Below are positions 5,252 through 5,683 of a DNA stretch of 5,683 bases, piece after piece. The stretch is from contig RFIM01000328.1 of the NCBI GenBank assembly GCA_003695215.1, positions 1 through 5,683 on the forward strand. Direction: 5' to 3'. Made by a program: the position numbers and the translations under genes. The notes below the pieces were generated by a model. That model was given only the letters and a program-made list of their open reading frames with translations. It was not told the DNA's origin and made no database searches. How positions within the stretch are numbered: position 1 is the first letter of the stretch; every line of letters starts with the position of its first letter. Source of the DNA: Chloroflexota bacterium (GTDB taxonomy: Bacteria; Chloroflexota; Anaerolineae; Aggregatilineales; UBA2796).

Positions 5252-5683
5252 ATGGCGCGGATTATTTGTCTTCATTCGATCACAGAAGGCACAGGGCGGA
5301 CGACCCTTGCCGCGAACGTCGCTGCCTTGATGGCGCAGCGCGGTCAGCGCGTGGCGCTGCTGTGCGCTCGCGCCGACGATCCGACGCTAGAGCGGCTCTT
5401 CTCGCTGCGTGCAGCAACGCCAACGCTTCACGATTACATCCAAGGCCGCGTGCCGATTGACGCTGTCGTTGAGCATGTGAACAAGCAGCTCGCGCTCAAG
5501 CGCGGCAAGCTCTATGTGGCAAAGCTCGGTGTGCCAAGCGAAACGCCACCAAGCCTGAACGCACTCAGTGGCGCGCTCGATACCCTCAGCGAGACTCTGC
5601 GCTTGGATACCATACTGATCGAAAATCCGCACGGCTTGGCGCGCAGCGCGCTGATGCTAATCGCGCTCTCTGAGCTGTTGGCA
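5252..5683 (+). CDS. MinD/ParA-like P-loop protein with degenerate ATPase motifs, N-terminal part
   Basis: The frame is open from 5252 to the right edge (144 codons, no stop); the C-terminus is missing. The ATG at 5252 begins directly with the first strand 'ARIICLHS', as in MinD/ParA-type proteins; a weak AGAG site precedes it. The layout fits a MinD/ParA-type ATPase: strand, P-loop 'TEGTGRTT' (11-18), helix 'LAANVAALMAQRGQRVALL', then 'PTLERLF', 'TLHDYIQGRVPID' (58-70) and a Walker-B-like strand 'LDTILIENPHGL' (118-129). The key residues differ. The KGGxGK[ST] loop reads T-E-G-T-G-R-T, so signature Lys11 is Thr and catalytic Lys16 is Arg. The switch I D-x-D place reads Cys38-Ala-Arg40, and the Walker B Asp is Glu124. 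The reading frame is intact, so this looks like a functional protein that may not hydrolyse ATP. Homologues are soluble or membrane-associated positioning or regulatory ATPases. The divergent gntR may control it. The fold call is fairly sure; the function is unknown. Confidence 0.75.
   Translation, partial: MARIICLHSITEGTGRTTLAANVAALMAQRGQRVALLCARADDPTLERLFSLRAATPTLHDYIQGRVPIDAVVEHVNKQLALKRGKLYVAKLGVPSETPPSLNALSGALDTLSETLRLDTILIENPHGLARSALMLIALSELLA

Noticed and set aside
5161..5460. Plus-strand frame of 99 codons from the ATG at 5161
   Set aside because: It has no ribosome binding site, an Arg-rich composition with no recognisable motif, and overlaps the MinD-like frame, which has clear fold signatures.
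5387..5632. Minus-strand 81-codon frame opposite the MinD-like gene
   Set aside because: It is the mirror of the better supported plus-strand frame; no ribosome binding site or motif.
1..5683. CRISPR array, tRNA or rRNA gene, insertion sequence
   Set aside because: No regularly spaced direct repeats, no cloverleaf-like T-loop sequences outside genes, no transposase frame or terminal inverted repeats with target duplications were found by eye.

Overview
The window reads as an ordinary chromosomal stretch of a moderately GC-rich bacterium, most likely a member of Chloroflexota. The phylum guess is inference. It rests on a stand-alone bacterial Elp3, a secreted fasciclin-domain protein, and a MinD/ParA-like protein whose N-terminus resembles the 'HSFRGGTGKS' type common in that group. 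No rRNA, tRNA or marker gene is present to settle it. I see no mobile element, CRISPR array or RNA gene.

Layout, left to right. Positions 1-187 (minus) hold the first 62 codons of a secreted fasciclin-domain protein that runs off the left edge. Positions 188-413 are an AT-rich spacer with a leader hairpin and a terminator-like stem. Positions 414-1643 (minus) encode a PLP-dependent alpha-oxoamine synthase that most resembles bacterial serine palmitoyltransferase. Positions 1644-1824 are its leader, with a candidate promoter and a foldable segment. Positions 1825-3669 (minus) encode Elp3, a radical-SAM/GNAT tRNA wobble-uridine modification enzyme. A short divergent control region (3670-3752) separates it from trpF (3753-4430, plus). 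The end of trpF overlaps, tail to tail, the end of a GntR/FCD-family regulator (4417-5118, minus). A second divergent control region (5119-5251), built around a 12-bp AT palindrome, leads to a MinD/ParA-like gene (5252 to the right edge, plus).

The genes do not form one pathway. They are mostly single-gene units: lipid or amino-ketone synthesis, tRNA modification, tryptophan synthesis, a metabolite-responsive repressor and a P-loop protein. Orientation suggests two divergent pairs (elp3/trpF and gntR/minD-like) and one convergent pair (trpF/gntR).

The most unusual item is the right-edge MinD/ParA-like protein. Its Walker A lysines, switch I acidic pair and Walker B aspartate are all replaced, although the fold signature is still readable. 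The other points worth a second look are the SPT-like enzyme without visible ceramide partners and a long insertion inside Elp3. I found no clear evidence of a new multi-gene system in the visible sequence.
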